Assembly: GCA_008828725.1 (NCBI GenBank)
Contig: MEHQ01000251.1
Coordinates: forward strand, 1-64,000
From: Saccharina japonica
Taxonomy: Eukaryota; Sar; Phaeophyceae; Laminariales; Laminariaceae
DNA: 64,000 nt
Direction of reading: 5' to 3'
The position numbers were made by a program, and so were the translations under genes. Below are positions 12,482 through 24,629 of this stretch, in pieces. How positions within the stretch are numbered: position 1 is the stretch's first letter; the number at the start of each line of letters is the position of its first letter. Below the pieces are notes generated by a model. The model was not told the origin of the DNA. It worked only from the letters and a program-made list of their open reading frames with translations, and ran no database searches.

Positions 12482-12961
12482 CTAGTCAGCCTGGTACCTT
12501 GCTACCCTGTCGGCTGTTTCCCTCCTGCTCTCATCAGCCGCGGTTTCCGTACGACTGTTGCCCCCCCCCTTCCCATTCCCTTTTGCACCCCCCGCAACGG
12601 ATGCGTGGCGCTGTCTACTCAGTTCCGCCTCTACCTTGTGCCACCGGATCATGAACTGTTCAGCCGCTTCGAGGACCCCCCTGTGCCACTTGCCCACTTT
12701 AGTTGCTGCAATGGTCCATACTGCGGTCTCTACTCCAAACACCAACGGGACCTGTGCCGTGGACCCCTTGGAGGCTTGAAACACCTTGAGGTCTTCAGCA
12801 AGGCATTTCTGCCAGGACTTTGGTTGTCCGCCCGGTCTGCGTCCCTCCCCACCCGTCATGGTCCCGAACATAATCCGACTGGGTAGTCGCCCCTTGGGTT
12901 GCCGTGCCACGAGCTCCCCAAAGAACAGACGCCGTTTACGGACTATACGAGAATATGTCAC
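12482..12961 (-). pseudogene. LINE reverse-transcriptase C-terminal fragment (arm R)
   Basis: Mirror of the fragment at 3548-4027, also 159 codons, with the same KGRLPSRIMFG and GRRPGGQPKSWQKCL motifs. It differs at several residues, for example GELVARQ in place of GAVAWQ near the start. No catalytic RT core is present. Confidence 0.65.
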
Positions 12962-13291
12962 GAATGTATAACTGATTAGTGATATTACTTGATTTTGGAT
13001 GGCTTCTTGGATCTTCTATATATACTCGTAAACCCATTGGTTTTTGACGATGGCTTATTACGATCTTCTATACTATGAGCTATAGTAACCCCAACCATGT
13101 TTGTTCATCTTTTTTTCTTCTCAGATTCTAAAGTCCATTCTACCTCCCTCCGCATTAACGCTTTGCGCTCGTTATTTCCTGAAAGGCGACTGGGTGTAAA
13201 CGGTCAAATCGGCTCTAATTGGTGTTTTGCACATACTATTAAATAATGGTATTACTATCGAACATATTTGTTCAGGGTCTTCACTTTGATA

Positions 13292-14066
13292 CAAGGGCCA
13301 TAACCAAAAACGGGTATACCCGGTCGGTTTTCACTCAAGAGCGGGTACATGCTGGGATCAAGTAAAAAGCACGCCCACAGCGAGCCACGCGATTGGCCAA
13401 AAACAAATTGAAATTGTACCCATTTTTTAGAGAAAATGTGCCGGGTTCAACTGTAAATGTATATTATGCTTGGCTTTCAACCGTTTTTGGTTATTTGTTT
13501 TGGTCAACCACTTGCCTACAGTGTACCTCGCTCTCCACTGCGTCTGCGGCCGCTCTTTCGTTTATTCATTTCCTTTCAAGCTTGTTCTTTTTCACAATCC
13601 ACTTGGACTCTATTCAACCATTTTACCCACCTTGGTACGTAGTACGTACGTTTTCAGAGTCTTATAAACGACCATTCACCTAACATACTGTGGTACAGCA
13701 GTATCAACATACGTATGATATATACGACCGATGTATTTGTACTGTAATAACGATTGCTGCTGTACGTATGTGGTGTATTTCTGGTACACCCTGAGACCAA
13801 GTGAAACACACATGCTTGCCGCCAGAACCCTGTGCGTCGAAACACCCCTGACCCTGCTTCCGACCCCACCCGGACCTGAACCCTTCAAACATCATCCGGA
13901 CACGTCTAAGGGTAGAGTTAGGCCCCGACAAGTTTGCCTGGTTATCACTACCCCTCAGAAACGGGCATGATGTGATTTTGGCCAATCTATCCCGTGATGG
14001 CTCGTGGGATGTTGTGTTTTGACTCGATTCCATTATGTACCCGTTTTTGACTCAAACCGGCGCGGG
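13292..14066. mobile_element. MULE-like TIR element in arm R, truncated
   Basis: Mirror of 2437-3217. The outer terminus (about 27 bases) is lost where LINE copy 1 begins at 14067. Its uninterrupted sequence preserves the empty sites for two insertions found in the third copy: TAATA at 13745-13749 and CCT at 13790-13792. Confidence 0.6.
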
Positions 14067-15962
14067 TTCCTGTTTCGCCGCCTGTGGCCACCATCTATAT
14101 CCTAAGATAGCGATCGTTTTCTCGCTACTATTTAGTGTACCAAACTGCTCCATGTCACACTCGTCTATTTTCCTCATCTCCTCCTCAAGCACATCCCTTT
14201 CCTCCTTGTACCTTTCACATTATCCCACTATGTGAATTCTACTCTCTATGGCTTTGCCACATGGGCACATCTGTGCATCTACTTCCTCCTCCTCCCGGCT
14301 ACTGGTATACCTCCTTCTTCTTTCTGGCAGGTCCAGGTCCCCTACACCAAATCGCAGTTTCAGCTTTTTCGCGAAGTCGATTGGGCCGTGCAGATACCTT
14401 TTCATTCCTATTCCTTCTCTCACCCCCCCGTATATCTCTAAGTGTTCTTCCCCTTCCACCTTCTTTCTTAGCGCTAGCCTTTCTCTTCTTTCTATCCTTT
14501 ATTTTACTTCTGTCTTGTATCCGCTAAATTTCTCCATGGCCAGCATCTCTTTTTGGTTTCCTATATCCTTTCATACTTTCTCGACTACTGTACGTTATCC
14601 CACCTAATCCCAGCTCGCCCTTTGGTTACTTTCTCCCATACAGCTTTACCAGCCATGGCTGGCAACCTCTTATTTGGCATGTTCTTTGCTTTATATTGCC
14701 TTTTTAACTTAGGCACGTCTCTATTTGTCGTAAGTGGGTACACTCCCAGTTCTGCTCTCAATACCGTATTACTTGTCGTACTTAAGCATCCTAGTACGTT
14801 TTTAGCTGCCGTCATCTGTACGGTTTCCAGCTGTTTTACGTGCTTCGCATTCCCTTTTCATACTTCTCCTGCATATTATAGCTTTGGGACAATCACATTC
14901 ATCAGTGTACATCTCCTAATTCAAGTGTCAAGGTGCGAGTCTGTTAAGACTGCTTCCATCTTGCCTACGTGTGCCTTACCCGTGTCTATTTGTTTGGTTA
15001 TGTGTGCATCCCAAAAGCATTAGTTTTAGATATCTACGCCAAGGTACGTATACTGGTCCACGATGGGCAATTCATCTTCTCCCCACTTCCACTTACAAGT
15101 TACCCGACTCTCCTTATCTTCGTTACATACAACTACTGCGCACTTTTTTACGTTTGCCGTCACTCTCCACTTCCTGGTGTACTCTAGTGCCTTCTCTATT
15201 TGTTTCTGCAGCCCTTCGGGTGTTTCTGATATGCAGACGAACTCATCCGCAAACACCAATCTCGACACCGTATCGTCCCCCACCGTGACTCCCTGCGATG
15301 CTGCTTCTACTGCTATTATCGAATCATTAGTATACACCTTGAATAGGTTAGGTGATAGCGTACATCCCTGTGCAACTCCTTGTAGGATACCAACGTACTT
15401 CGATAGTTCCCCGTCTAACATCACAGCACTTCTTGTACATTCCGTCATCTTTTTTATTATTGTCCACATCTTTCCTCTTATCCCTATTTCCCAGATCTTT
15501 TTCCACGGCTCATTTCTCCATACTGTATCGTAGGCCTTCTGTACATTCAAAAATAAACAGTACGTTGTTAGCCCCGCGTCTTTACTGCCTTGGATTATCT
15601 TACCTAATGTGTACACATGGTCGACGCAGCTACGGTTTGGCCTAAATCCTGCTTGCCCTTCGCTAATTGTTTCTTCCTTCTCCATCATCGTTCCCATTCT
15701 ATCGTTCAAACTCTTACAGAACGTTTTACCTACAGTGCTTAGGAGCATTATTCCCCTATAATTACCCTGGTCAGCCTTGTCTCCTTTCCTAAACAAGTTA
15801 ACTACTCCTCCTTCGCTCCATATCTTAGGTGCGTACTCGTTTTGCTATATCCAGTTATACAACTTAACCATCATGGTAAGCATTCCTTCTCCCCCGTACT
15901 CCATAAATTCATTTGCTATTTGGCCTGCCCCTGCTGCCTTTCTATTCCGAAGTTTAGCTACA
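14067..15962 (-). mobile_element. LINE copy 1, 5'-truncated non-LTR retrotransposon
   Basis: On the minus strand the element runs from the N-terminal part of the RT domain (LRNRKAAGAGQIANEF, near 15950) through the polymerase. It ends with a cysteine/histidine module (MCPCGKAIESRIHIVG, then CERYKEER) near 14200. Its 3' end, GGCGGCGAAACAGGAA, abuts arm R directly with no poly(A) tail. The 5' end stops at about 15962. It preserves the empty target site (14160-14164) for the gypsy element that interrupts LINE copy 2. Confidence 0.8.
15026..15960 (-). pseudogene. LINE reverse transcriptase domain (copy 1), inactive
   Basis: The open part (15026-15796) contains FRKGDKADQGNYRGIMLLS, then GQAGFRPNRSCVDHV, LQGVAQGCTLSPNLF and YTYLGV, in the order of a non-LTR reverse transcriptase (motifs 1 to 7). 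The frame continues upstream of 15796 through one stop (after LYNWI). Two catalytic positions are altered. Motif A reads NVQKAYD where D is expected at the first position, and motif C reads FADE where LINE copy 2 has FADD. The frame ends at a stop after YLGVDI although homology to copy 2 continues. It is therefore non-functional. Confidence 0.8.
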
Positions 15963-17708
15963 CATGACGGGGGACAGGGGGGGGCTCTATATGTATGGTC
16001 GTGTTTGTGTAGTCACAGGTCCTCACGTCCTTACGACATTTTGGGTGGAGAGCAGGGTGGAGAACGTAGTACTTGTTGTTTTATATAAACGTTCAAGTCT
16101 TGTTGCTGTGTCGTTGATATGCTGTATTTCATTACAGCCAGTATTATTTCCGAAGTTGAAAGTGCTTCTTCGGGGAATGAGCTGCTGTTTTTATTTCTAG
16201 CTGCTGTTGTGATGCCCAGGTTGTATTCGATATGGCTCGAGGTGGCGCCTAAATCAAACCTGAAGGTTCCTTACCATGGCGTTCCCGAATTGAGCTGTAT
16301 TGTTTGTTTGTAAGTTTTTCGTTGTTCGTCTGGTATCTTCGAACAAGGATGGTCACGAGTGAGTGGCGGCTTGGTCGATTGAGTGCATGGTGGAATGTGT
16401 TTGAAATGACATGACGATATGTCACGTTTTGTTGTCTATCTCACGCAATGTTGTGTTGTTGAAGAATATATATGTGCGATGAGTTCTATACGAGTATGAT
16501 ACTCGTATAAGTATCTCTCATATACACGGATTGGTTTGGGGGCTAGAGGTGTCATAGGTTGAAGGCAGAAGGCCAATAGATGGGCCAAGTGTGAGTATGA
16601 AGGGGAGGCCGGGGCGAAGGGAAGGGCGAAAAATGGTAGAAATCTGGAAAAAACGCGAGTCCGAAACTCCCAAGTATCTCGCCGCATAAAAAAAAACGGA
16701 TACGACAATCGTTAGTTTCTCCGCACAGACAGCTTGTTCTGTTGTTACGGATTATTATTAGTATCTTTCCATGTGTGATAGGATACATACACTGCTGTGC
16801 AGTGGCACTCATACTGCAGAAGAGCGGGTATTCGTACGCAACTCCGGCCGATCTACTGCTCGTCGCTCGTCGACTAGCTGATACATGGGTAGGACGTGCG
16901 TAGGACGGATGACGGCGACGACAATTCGGCAGCGTTCGATACCTGGATGCCAGATCAGCTTTTGTACTGGTCCTCGTAGTAGAGTAGTATGCACATGAGC
17001 AATACGTGCGGTGTCTTGTACTGTGTATAGCAGTAGATGCTCGGGGTGCAAGGAAGGAACATATAATGGCTGCCACAAAAATCAGAGGCAGGCGAGAGTA
17101 CAGCTGAACTAAGATTTTTCCCCTAGGCGTTATATAAGCAGGCTGGTCGTGATAGATACTGCAACCTGACGAAAGCCGCAGCAGTATGCAACACGTTGAG
17201 CACTGACCGGGGGGCACGTTGTGGGAAACAAACACGTACTGGTACACCACATACTACTCGCAGCTACCTGTCTGTGGTGTGTCCCATTTTGTCTATAATC
17301 TGCGAGACTGATTAAAAACGGTAAAACACGTACCAGGGATACCGGTGTACAGCAAGTTGGTCGCTGGTGGGCAATATAACAGCAGTTCATGGCTTACGAG
17401 AGACTGGGAGACCGGAACGCGGGGACTAGGAAAGGATTTACCCAGCAAAACTCACCCCTGAGGTCGTGACTCCGGGATAGACGTCTGCAGCAGGTTCAGT
17501 ACCACTGCCGATGGTTTCCGGCGGTCTAATCTGGTCTTCTATACACCTATGACACGGCAAATTCTCGAAGTACCCGGGCGAGCACAAACGTCATATATAC
17601 CAAGAATTGACCAATCAAAACAGTACCAGGTACATATCAGCCCAGCCGTTGTAAAAAACAAATTCTAGGAATTTCCTTGGCTCGTTTTTATAAATTTGAT
17701 AAAGTGTA
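15963..17708. other. No recognisable gene
   Basis: Several open frames exist, the longest 232 codons on the minus strand (16552-17250). None shows a family motif, and composition is low in expected coding bias. A short palindrome of TACGAGTATGATACTCGTA type lies near 16485. Confidence 0.4.
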
Positions 17709-17858
17709 GTGGCCAAAATCAGGTTTGTGGCCAAAACAGGGTACCATTTCATTGTATTTTAGTGACCACGACGAACCCAGGGCGCCATCTCATTCGCCAC
17801 CGCCGGCCACCATCTGGCCCTGGCCACAAACCCATCGGGTATACCCGATTTCGGCCAC
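17709..17858. mobile_element. Small TIR element with GGTATACC-type ends
   Basis: The left end GTGGCCAAAATCAGG and the right end, reverse-complemented GTGGCCGAAATCGGG, form an inverted repeat. The right side includes the palindrome CGGGTATACCCG, and TTTGTGGCC recurs inside both ends. This is the same terminal design as the elements at 2437-3217 and 56445-57072, but at only 150 bp. No clear target duplication is seen. Confidence 0.5.
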
Positions 17859-19514
17859 TCAACCCCCAAGAGGTACCCGATTATTACACCCACCTACTCG
17901 AACATGGCCAGGCTGTTCGATAACAACGCCCCAAAAGCCCACAACGCACCAGCCGACGATTACGACCAAGTTCGTCGAAGTTCATGCCCCCAGCCAGCCA
18001 TGTTACCGACAATGATTTTGTTGATTCGCGCAGCCTCTCACTCATACGAGTACCCTGCCGAGGTGGCTGGGAGCTCGTGGCTGGGTCAAGAGCAACCACA
18101 TCCACTTTGTTCTGAGAGCTACTCGTACTTTTTGCAATAAGAGGTCTATTCGTCGTATTATTTTTAATCTGGACGCCTCCATTCAGAAGTATGATGAAAT
18201 TCCACAGGACGGTCGAGACCGGTCCACGAAACGGAGGCTTATTCCTCATTTTGAGGGCAAAAACCTGAGGTGTTTTCGTTAAATAAATACAAAAACAAAA
18301 TGTGAGTCCGAAACTTTAAAATACGACAGCGAAGCAGCGAATGAGACAAACAAACTCTACTGCCCTGCTGGTGAGCCCCGGACAGCTTCAGCACGGAATA
18401 CAGGGAGTGGTTGTATCCACCACACAGCAATTAGATGACTCAGCTGGTAGAGGAGGTAATCCCCCACACCGACCATAGTAGGGAGAATCTCGGAGGAGTA
18501 GGGCTGGGTGCTGGCGATCGCAGCGGCAGCAAAGTCCTCGCCAGGACATGCAAAGGCGGGGGGAAAGCGGAGACAAAAAAGAGGGGAAACCTTGTGGAGA
18601 ATCGAGTACCTGATGAACGCAGGGAGTGTGGAGGGGCCAGGGCTGAGTGAGGAAATGTTCGCAGCAGAATACATTTTAGATAGACGGGACGTGAGTTTGC
18701 CTAAGAGCACTGTACTGTAACTACTGCACAGATGAACAAGGAACCTACAGCTGTAGTGCAGTAATTAACTTTTGTACTGTGGTCCATACATGGACTGTGA
18801 CAATGCATATGTCCTACCGCATATCCCGGTCGTCCAAATGGCCCAGCGGTCAGCCTCGAATACCTCTACGGTTGGTGTTGTGGATCCTAATACCGGTACG
18901 GAGGTTTGATGTCATCAACTGGCCCCAACTATCGAGCGCGCCTATGATATAGCTGGTGGGTCGGCGCAATTCGACGCGACTGGACGAGGGAAGAGCGTGC
19001 GTCACCCTCTCGCGATACAAATGTAAGGCACACACTGCTGTGGTGGGTAGGGGGGTAGGGGGGAGAGGAGCCTTGCATTTGACCCCGCACCTTAGTCAAC
19101 TACTATCAGTAACTACTGTTATGCAGTGCTAAGCGCAAACGTTCACATGGAACAAGAAGCTGCAGCGCGGAGCGCAGAGACAGGCGCTAGGGACGCTACC
19201 TCACGAGTTTACAGTCGATTTCCCTAATGCAGAATTGCCTTTCCGATGCGAATAAAAATCGATTTTAGTACTTTTCACGAGGTGTATTCCGCCCACAATA
19301 AACTTTTAACCTAGAACTTATGTTCCTCGATGGTAGGTATCGATCCACGAAAAAAAGACAAAATGCCCCTTGCAGGCTCGTAAAACAGATGATATAAGGG
19401 AATTGGCATTCATGGGCGAGGTACCTCGCCCAAAACTCCAGATTTTTCTTGGATCTTCAATATCTTGAGACTGCCGATACCTAGTTAGATTTTTGTTTGT
19501 GTCATCGACGGCTG
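17859..19514. other. No recognisable gene
   Basis: Short frames only. A purine-rich plus-strand stretch at 18435-18720 is open in two frames but matches nothing I know. G-rich runs occur at 19040-19070. Confidence 0.4.
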
Positions 19515-19982
19515 TCACAACTGGTTATAGTTTACAGTGTAACTTTTGACTGGGAGGGAAGCGTCAGAGTAACGTGGCGTGTGTACGTCCCGTTCACAGG
19601 AGAAGGCTTTGACACATGCATGCACATTACTCATGATGGAAGCCTTGCTCCGGACTCTCGTCCCAATTCCACATGCGCGGCACCAAAAACACATCGATTG
19701 TATTATTCCAGAGCCTTCCCCCCTAGCCTTCCTTGCTGCGCAAGTATACAACACGTTCACGCTCATTCCAAGTTCATGCACTGACTGACCGTTGTACCAC
19801 GCAGCCTGCGGTCCTTGCTGGTGAGCCATCGTGTAGCGCTGTCCTAACTGGTACTCTTCTTGCGTAGTACAGCGCTGAAGGTAGCAGTACAACCTATACG
19901 GAGCTACGGAAGAGTTGTGGGCTGCTCCAGACCACAGCCCATCCATATGAACCAACGATTCATCTCCGGGTTGAATTAACAT
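19515..19982 (-). pseudogene. Possible phytanoyl-CoA dioxygenase-like C-terminal fragment
   Basis: This 155-codon frame begins MLIQPGDESLVHMDG and continues LWSGAAHNSSVAPYRL. That resembles the last conserved block of PhyH-type 2-oxoglutarate/Fe(II) oxygenases: a PGD turn, then W-H-G...HN-S and an arginine before a beta strand. The family's iron-binding histidine in WHG would be serine here. No N-terminal HxD block is visible upstream, and an in-frame stop lies just before the methionine. It could be a single exon, a dead gene or chance resemblance. Neighbouring sequence gives no support. Confidence 0.22.
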
Positions 19983-20339
19983 TGTCTCCTTCGCTTATCA
20001 CGCCAGTCTTTTTCTGGAAACCCCCGAACTCATGGAAAACCGCTGTGACATCCTCCCCAGCTTGTCGGCCTGACGAGGCCGGTCACGCAATATCTAAGAC
20101 GGTGGGTCCGAAAACTATTCGAACCAAGACTGAGGAGAGAAAACCCAACTTTTTCCGATAGGAAAAACTCTTCCCAGCACGCACACTCATGCGCCGCCTT
20201 ACTCACTAACGCGGGGAACGGGACGCCCCCGCGATTAGGGCCTTCCGAAATGCCCACCGCGCGCCTTCTGTACGGAGCTTCTCCTGTCTCGATCATAAGC
20301 AAGGGGCTCTCACCCTCGTGCAGTGAAGTAACATGAAAA
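19983..20339. other. Unassigned open region
   Basis: A minus-strand frame of 105 codons (20030-20347) has even composition and begins MRGFHVTSLHEGESPLL. I do not recognise the sequence or any motif in it. No partner copy was found in the window. Confidence 0.25.
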
Positions 20340-20710
20340 CCCCTCAATCCCGCCCGACACTAGAGATGGTAATTTACGAATAAATCAACCAAGATAAATC
20401 TCGCCTTGACAAACCAGGAACTCACGCATGAAACAAAATAACTAACGCATATAACAAAAAGAGTTCCCGACAATCAAAGATAATCACTCACGCCTAAAAT
20501 TAAGTTGCCCACGAATAAAACAAACTACGTTCCTGACAATAAAACAAAATAAGTCACATAAAAAACAAAAAAGATCCCCGACACTAAATCGCCACTATCG
20601 ATCGTGAAACGGCTAAACAAAATAACGCACGTAAAACAAAAAACCCATGCATTAAACAAAGGGCCCCCGACTCTAAAACGAAGATATTAATCGTGAAACG
20701 ATTCCTAAAC
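20340..20710. repeat. Degenerate A-rich tandem array
   Basis: About six diverged units of 45-60 bp contain AACAAAATAA, AAAACAAA and a CCCGAC-TAAA word in fixed order. Copies are too eroded to define a consensus by eye. No coding potential. Confidence 0.5.
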
Positions 20711-23354
20711 CGTAACCTCCCCCCTAGCCTGATACGAATTACGGAGCAATATGCTACAGCAACCCTGTAACTATCACCAAGTTTAAATAGCCGTAAAGTT
20801 ATATACAACAAAATTGTTGCCGGGAATAAACAGACAAACCGAAAACGCAGGGGCCATCGCGTCCTCTGAAAAATTCAACAAACATCGAACGAAACGGAAG
20901 CAAAGCAATGATCCAACCCATTGTCGTCGAAAGCCGGCACTCTCTTCAACATCACGGAAGCTTTTGATCCGATAACCCAGAAGCTAGATATAAAAGGGCC
21001 AATCGGGAACAAATATATAAAAACATTCACACTGGCGAAACATGATCGGCAAAGAAGACACATGACTTTGAACCAACAAGAAACTATGAAATACAGGAGG
21101 CAATCTGAAATACATGACTACAAAAAATTCAGACTGGCAAAACAAGACTGTCAAACACCCAAATAGAAGCAATACAAACTGGCAAAACAAGACTGCCAAA
21201 TAAGACCCATTAGTTTTGACAAAGCAGGGGGACCTATACCACGTACGCCGTAATAATATCCTAGATCCCGATACCACTGCTGATGTTTGATATCTAAAGT
21301 TGTACACGCAGTTGGCACAGGAAGGCGTCATGATGGTCCAAGGCAGTAATAACACATAAACTCCCCCTTGCAATAGTATCGAGCTATCTAGCTGACTCGG
21401 TCTAAACACCGAGAAGCTCGACCCGAACCCCTAGTGACATCGATCGACCTGTATAATATCCGGATGTCCATTTATCAACTACAATAATCCCTATCCAGCA
21501 TATGGGACTATTGTTATACGATGCATCTTAAGCGTTGTGGTACTGAGCACCATCAACATCCTCCCTGTTCATTATGCACGACCATAATACTTTCCCCCCT
21601 GCCCTGTGTATGACAAGGCACGACATCGCAGGATCGGTGCATCGCAAACTAATCATGAGCTCATATCAGACTCGGAAACTCAAACTCAAATTTGCAACTC
21701 GAAAATCACATTCTCAAGTCTGCACCTCAGAAAATCTCAAACCCAGAACAACATCAACATCAGCCGGAAGCTCGTCCTTACCACGAGTAAAGACTTCCCC
21801 GTCAACCACAGACAAAAACAATGCAACCATGGAAATATGACAGTACGTAGGCACACCCAAAAGTCAAATTTCTCGGAAAAAGGTAGAATGCCAGAGATCG
21901 CAAGGAACCCCGCCCCCCCGGATAAAAGTCTCCTTTCATCCCCTACTCCCGCCATAGATACACAGATCGCGACGATAATGCGAGATAGCAGGTATACGAT
22001 TTCCCAGATAATGAATCTGGCGCTCAAACAACAGCAGTACCCGTTGCTCGTGCTGTAGTTCGCGCAATGGCCGGCAATGAATAGTCCCTCCGGAAAACCA
22101 ACCAGAAACCTCCTATTCTATATAGGAACGTAACCGCAGAAATTTAATCCACGCGTATTCTACAGTACGTTACGTATGTAGACCCAATACCGCTCGATCG
22201 AACGCGTAACGAACGAAACGTAGGGCGGAAAAGGACTTAAAACCTCAAAACCAGGATAATTTAATATGGACCGAACGCACTCTCCGGCGCAGTTCAACTT
22301 CACTTCCGACGTGGCCATTTGTCGTAGACTGGGAAAATTTCGCATTCTAAATAGTAACTCTCTCAATTCAATATCAATCGAGCAAATCGGTCAGAAAAAA
22401 GCTCAAACCAAACAATCGTTCGAAAGAATCCGGGAATAGCATATTATTCGAGAACATTAGCCTGCCCGCAGTCCCATCCACCCAAACCTACACCTGCTGT
22501 TGTGTCCTCCGCTGCGGCCACCATTCCCCCCCGTCTCGGCTATGCCGCATCTCGGGCCATCCAGCTTATCCTCCTGGGCGCAATCAGAAGTCGCCTCAGC
22601 AGCATAGACTCGACACAAACAGCTAGAAACCGGATAAACACGAAATGAGGGTGGCCATGGGTGCTTTGCGTTCTTCATGCATACAATATCAGCTTGCGAA
22701 TTTCTATTTTTACCGCAGTTACATGTTCTCAAATGCCACTGCAGAAGGGTTACTTGACTACGACATCCTGCCAATGATACCACATGATATCCCTTACCAC
22801 GCCGCTTTCGTGAATTGTCGATCACTCTATATAATGCTGTACGTACGCGTAGTGTTTCATTTAATCCTCCTACTTGGTGGGCATACATAACTGTACCGTG
22901 AAATGTGAGCTCGTACTATCATCAACAGCAGTACATACCCGGGCAACGAACACTGGATGAGGGGTTGCGCAACTGTGCAGTCCAGATATATACGCCGTGA
23001 TATCGTACTCAACTCTGCGTACGAGTATACTCGTGTACTACGTATATTCCTAGTGCTGTACTGGCATTCAGTTACTTCCTGACAAATGTCTCCTCTATTG
23101 AAATGTCTCCTATTTTCGGCACGCAACAGGAGTTACGTAGCATAGGTGGTCGGTCGTACATGGTTCAACACCTAAATATACTTAAGTTTTTTTGTCATCA
23201 AGCCAGCACAACACTCATAAACAAATGCCCAGGTCAACATAACAACCAAGTTTCCACACGATGCAAGTCGTGTTACACAAATATGGAAACTAGATATAAA
23301 ACGTACCGACACGCCGTCAGGGGGCTTCTGTACAGAGGTATTTGCTACGTGGAA
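20711..23354. other. No recognisable gene
   Basis: Frames of 80-150 codons occur (for example 21606-22058 plus, 22457-22888 minus) without family motifs. A short duplication of ACTGGCAAAACAAGACTG lies at 21130-21205. Confidence 0.4.
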
Positions 23355-23618
23355 AGGCGCAGACCTACGGGGCCTGGTTACCGTCTCCCTTTAGCATGGG
23401 AGACAGCAACAACGGTCCCAATAGGTACGGACCCATCCTTGAAGCGAAAATCGAAGTGGTCACCGCGGGAGAGGAACAGACAATAGCAAACGAACGAGCA
23501 AACAACCAGAACAAAACGAACAATGACAAGTGGAAGCTTCTCGGCAAGGCACAGACCTACAGGGGCCTGATTGCCGTCGGATGCAACAACATCGGTCCCT
23601 GTAGGCACTGACCCAACC
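23355..23618. repeat. Direct repeat pair around a 100-bp core
   Basis: The segments 23355-23440 and 23546-23618 share GGCRCAGACCTAC, GGGGCCTG, CCGTC, CAACAAC and CGGTCCC words. They are separated by an A-rich spacer. No function is visible. Confidence 0.5.
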
Positions 23619-24495
23619 GAATATGGGCGTCCCCCCCCAAGAAGGGACATGTATCATAGCCTCGATAAAAGAGGGAAAACCAGTATGATATAACCAACAG
23701 CACGCGATAGGATAGAGCACTCTAATACCGAAAAATGAAATAAGTCAGTACTGTTCAAAGCCACGTGACCAGTATTATTATTATACTTCGTGTGACTCCA
23801 TCAAGAGCGCAGCAAAACATGCGCCCACAAGGCGAATTTATGTATGTTATCATAAGTATGGGTACTAACGAACCGTATACGTTGGAAAGGCGTAAACCCA
23901 AAATAGACAGCAGCATGTAGCTGTATACAAAACGAGCGATAGCGTTTGTACAGCGGCGCACACTCTAATGGCTACTTGCTTCTTCGCCGATGTATATGCT
24001 GCGGGAGGACGACGTCAAACTTGCACGAGCATGTAAACAGGAATGATCATGGCTCACATCACCAACGATGTGAATGAGCACGGGGTGAGTGTCCAACAAT
24101 AAACTTACCGCACGCCATTACGAAATAGTAGTCAGGTCCCAGCAGCAAATACTACTGCAATACCACCTATTGGTAGCAGCCATAAAAGCGGAACTAACAC
24201 GGAGCAAACAACAGCTGGAAATGGGTCATGCCGTATTGTTTGGTGAGGCTGGGTCGAGCGTGTTGAATTCAACACTTTGAAGCGCCGCGTTCATCCTTCC
24301 GTCGTCTACATATACTCAATAGGAACGGAAAACGATCAATCAATAAGCGGCGCATTTATCGTCCCGTCGCCTGTATATACACCATTAAAAACGGAAGACG
24401 ACACCGGCATAGACTACGGGATATTCGGGAATTTTGAACCCTTATCACTTATCACTTATCACGAGGAAAATGTACCTCACGTAAAACATATCTCG
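23619..24495. other. No recognisable gene
   Basis: Unremarkable sequence with short frames only. A small inverted repeat (CTCACATC...GATGTGAATGAG) lies near 24055-24080. Confidence 0.4.
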
Positions 24496-24553
24496 TTCAA
24501 TACTTGGTAGAGGACCAGTGCAAGCACGTATTTGCTTACGGCATTGAACATCC
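24496..24553 (+). repeat. Dispersed 55-bp repeat DR-B, copy 1
   Basis: GTTCAATACTTGG is followed by AGAGGACCAGTG, AAGCACGTATTTGCT and ACGGCATTGAA. The same words recur at 36308-36365 in the same orientation, with three or four mismatches. Confidence 0.65.
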
Positions 24554-24629
24554 TTATAATATAATACGCTTCGGTCGTGATGGTGGTGATGATGGTGTCG
24601 TTTTGGGTCTTCAGGACTATGCGGGTTTC

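Larger units (their letters stand above)
8438..14066 (-). repeat. Right copy of the palindrome unit (arm R)
   Basis: Reverse complement of 2464-8133, running outwards from the spacer. It is cut at 14066 by LINE copy 1, so about 580 bp of the outer unit seen at 1885-2464 and 58245-58815 is missing here. It contains the mirror LINE fragment, the mirror nested palindrome and a truncated TIR element. One ambiguous base (N) occurs at 10604. Confidence 0.85.

Noticed and set aside
2464-14066. Palindrome as a pure assembly fold-back
   Set aside because: Arms differ by indels and substitutions, and the third copy at 53.4-58.8 kb supports the spacer-to-arm-R junction. The N at 10604 shows some base uncertainty only.
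16552-17250. 232-codon minus-strand frame as a gene
   Set aside because: No motif, no homologous copy and uneven, Cys/Arg/Ser-rich composition; not supported.
18838-18900. Possible tRNA around TGGCCCAGCGGTCAGCCTC
   Set aside because: The start resembles a D-arm, but no paired acceptor or T-loop GTTCRA segment is present.
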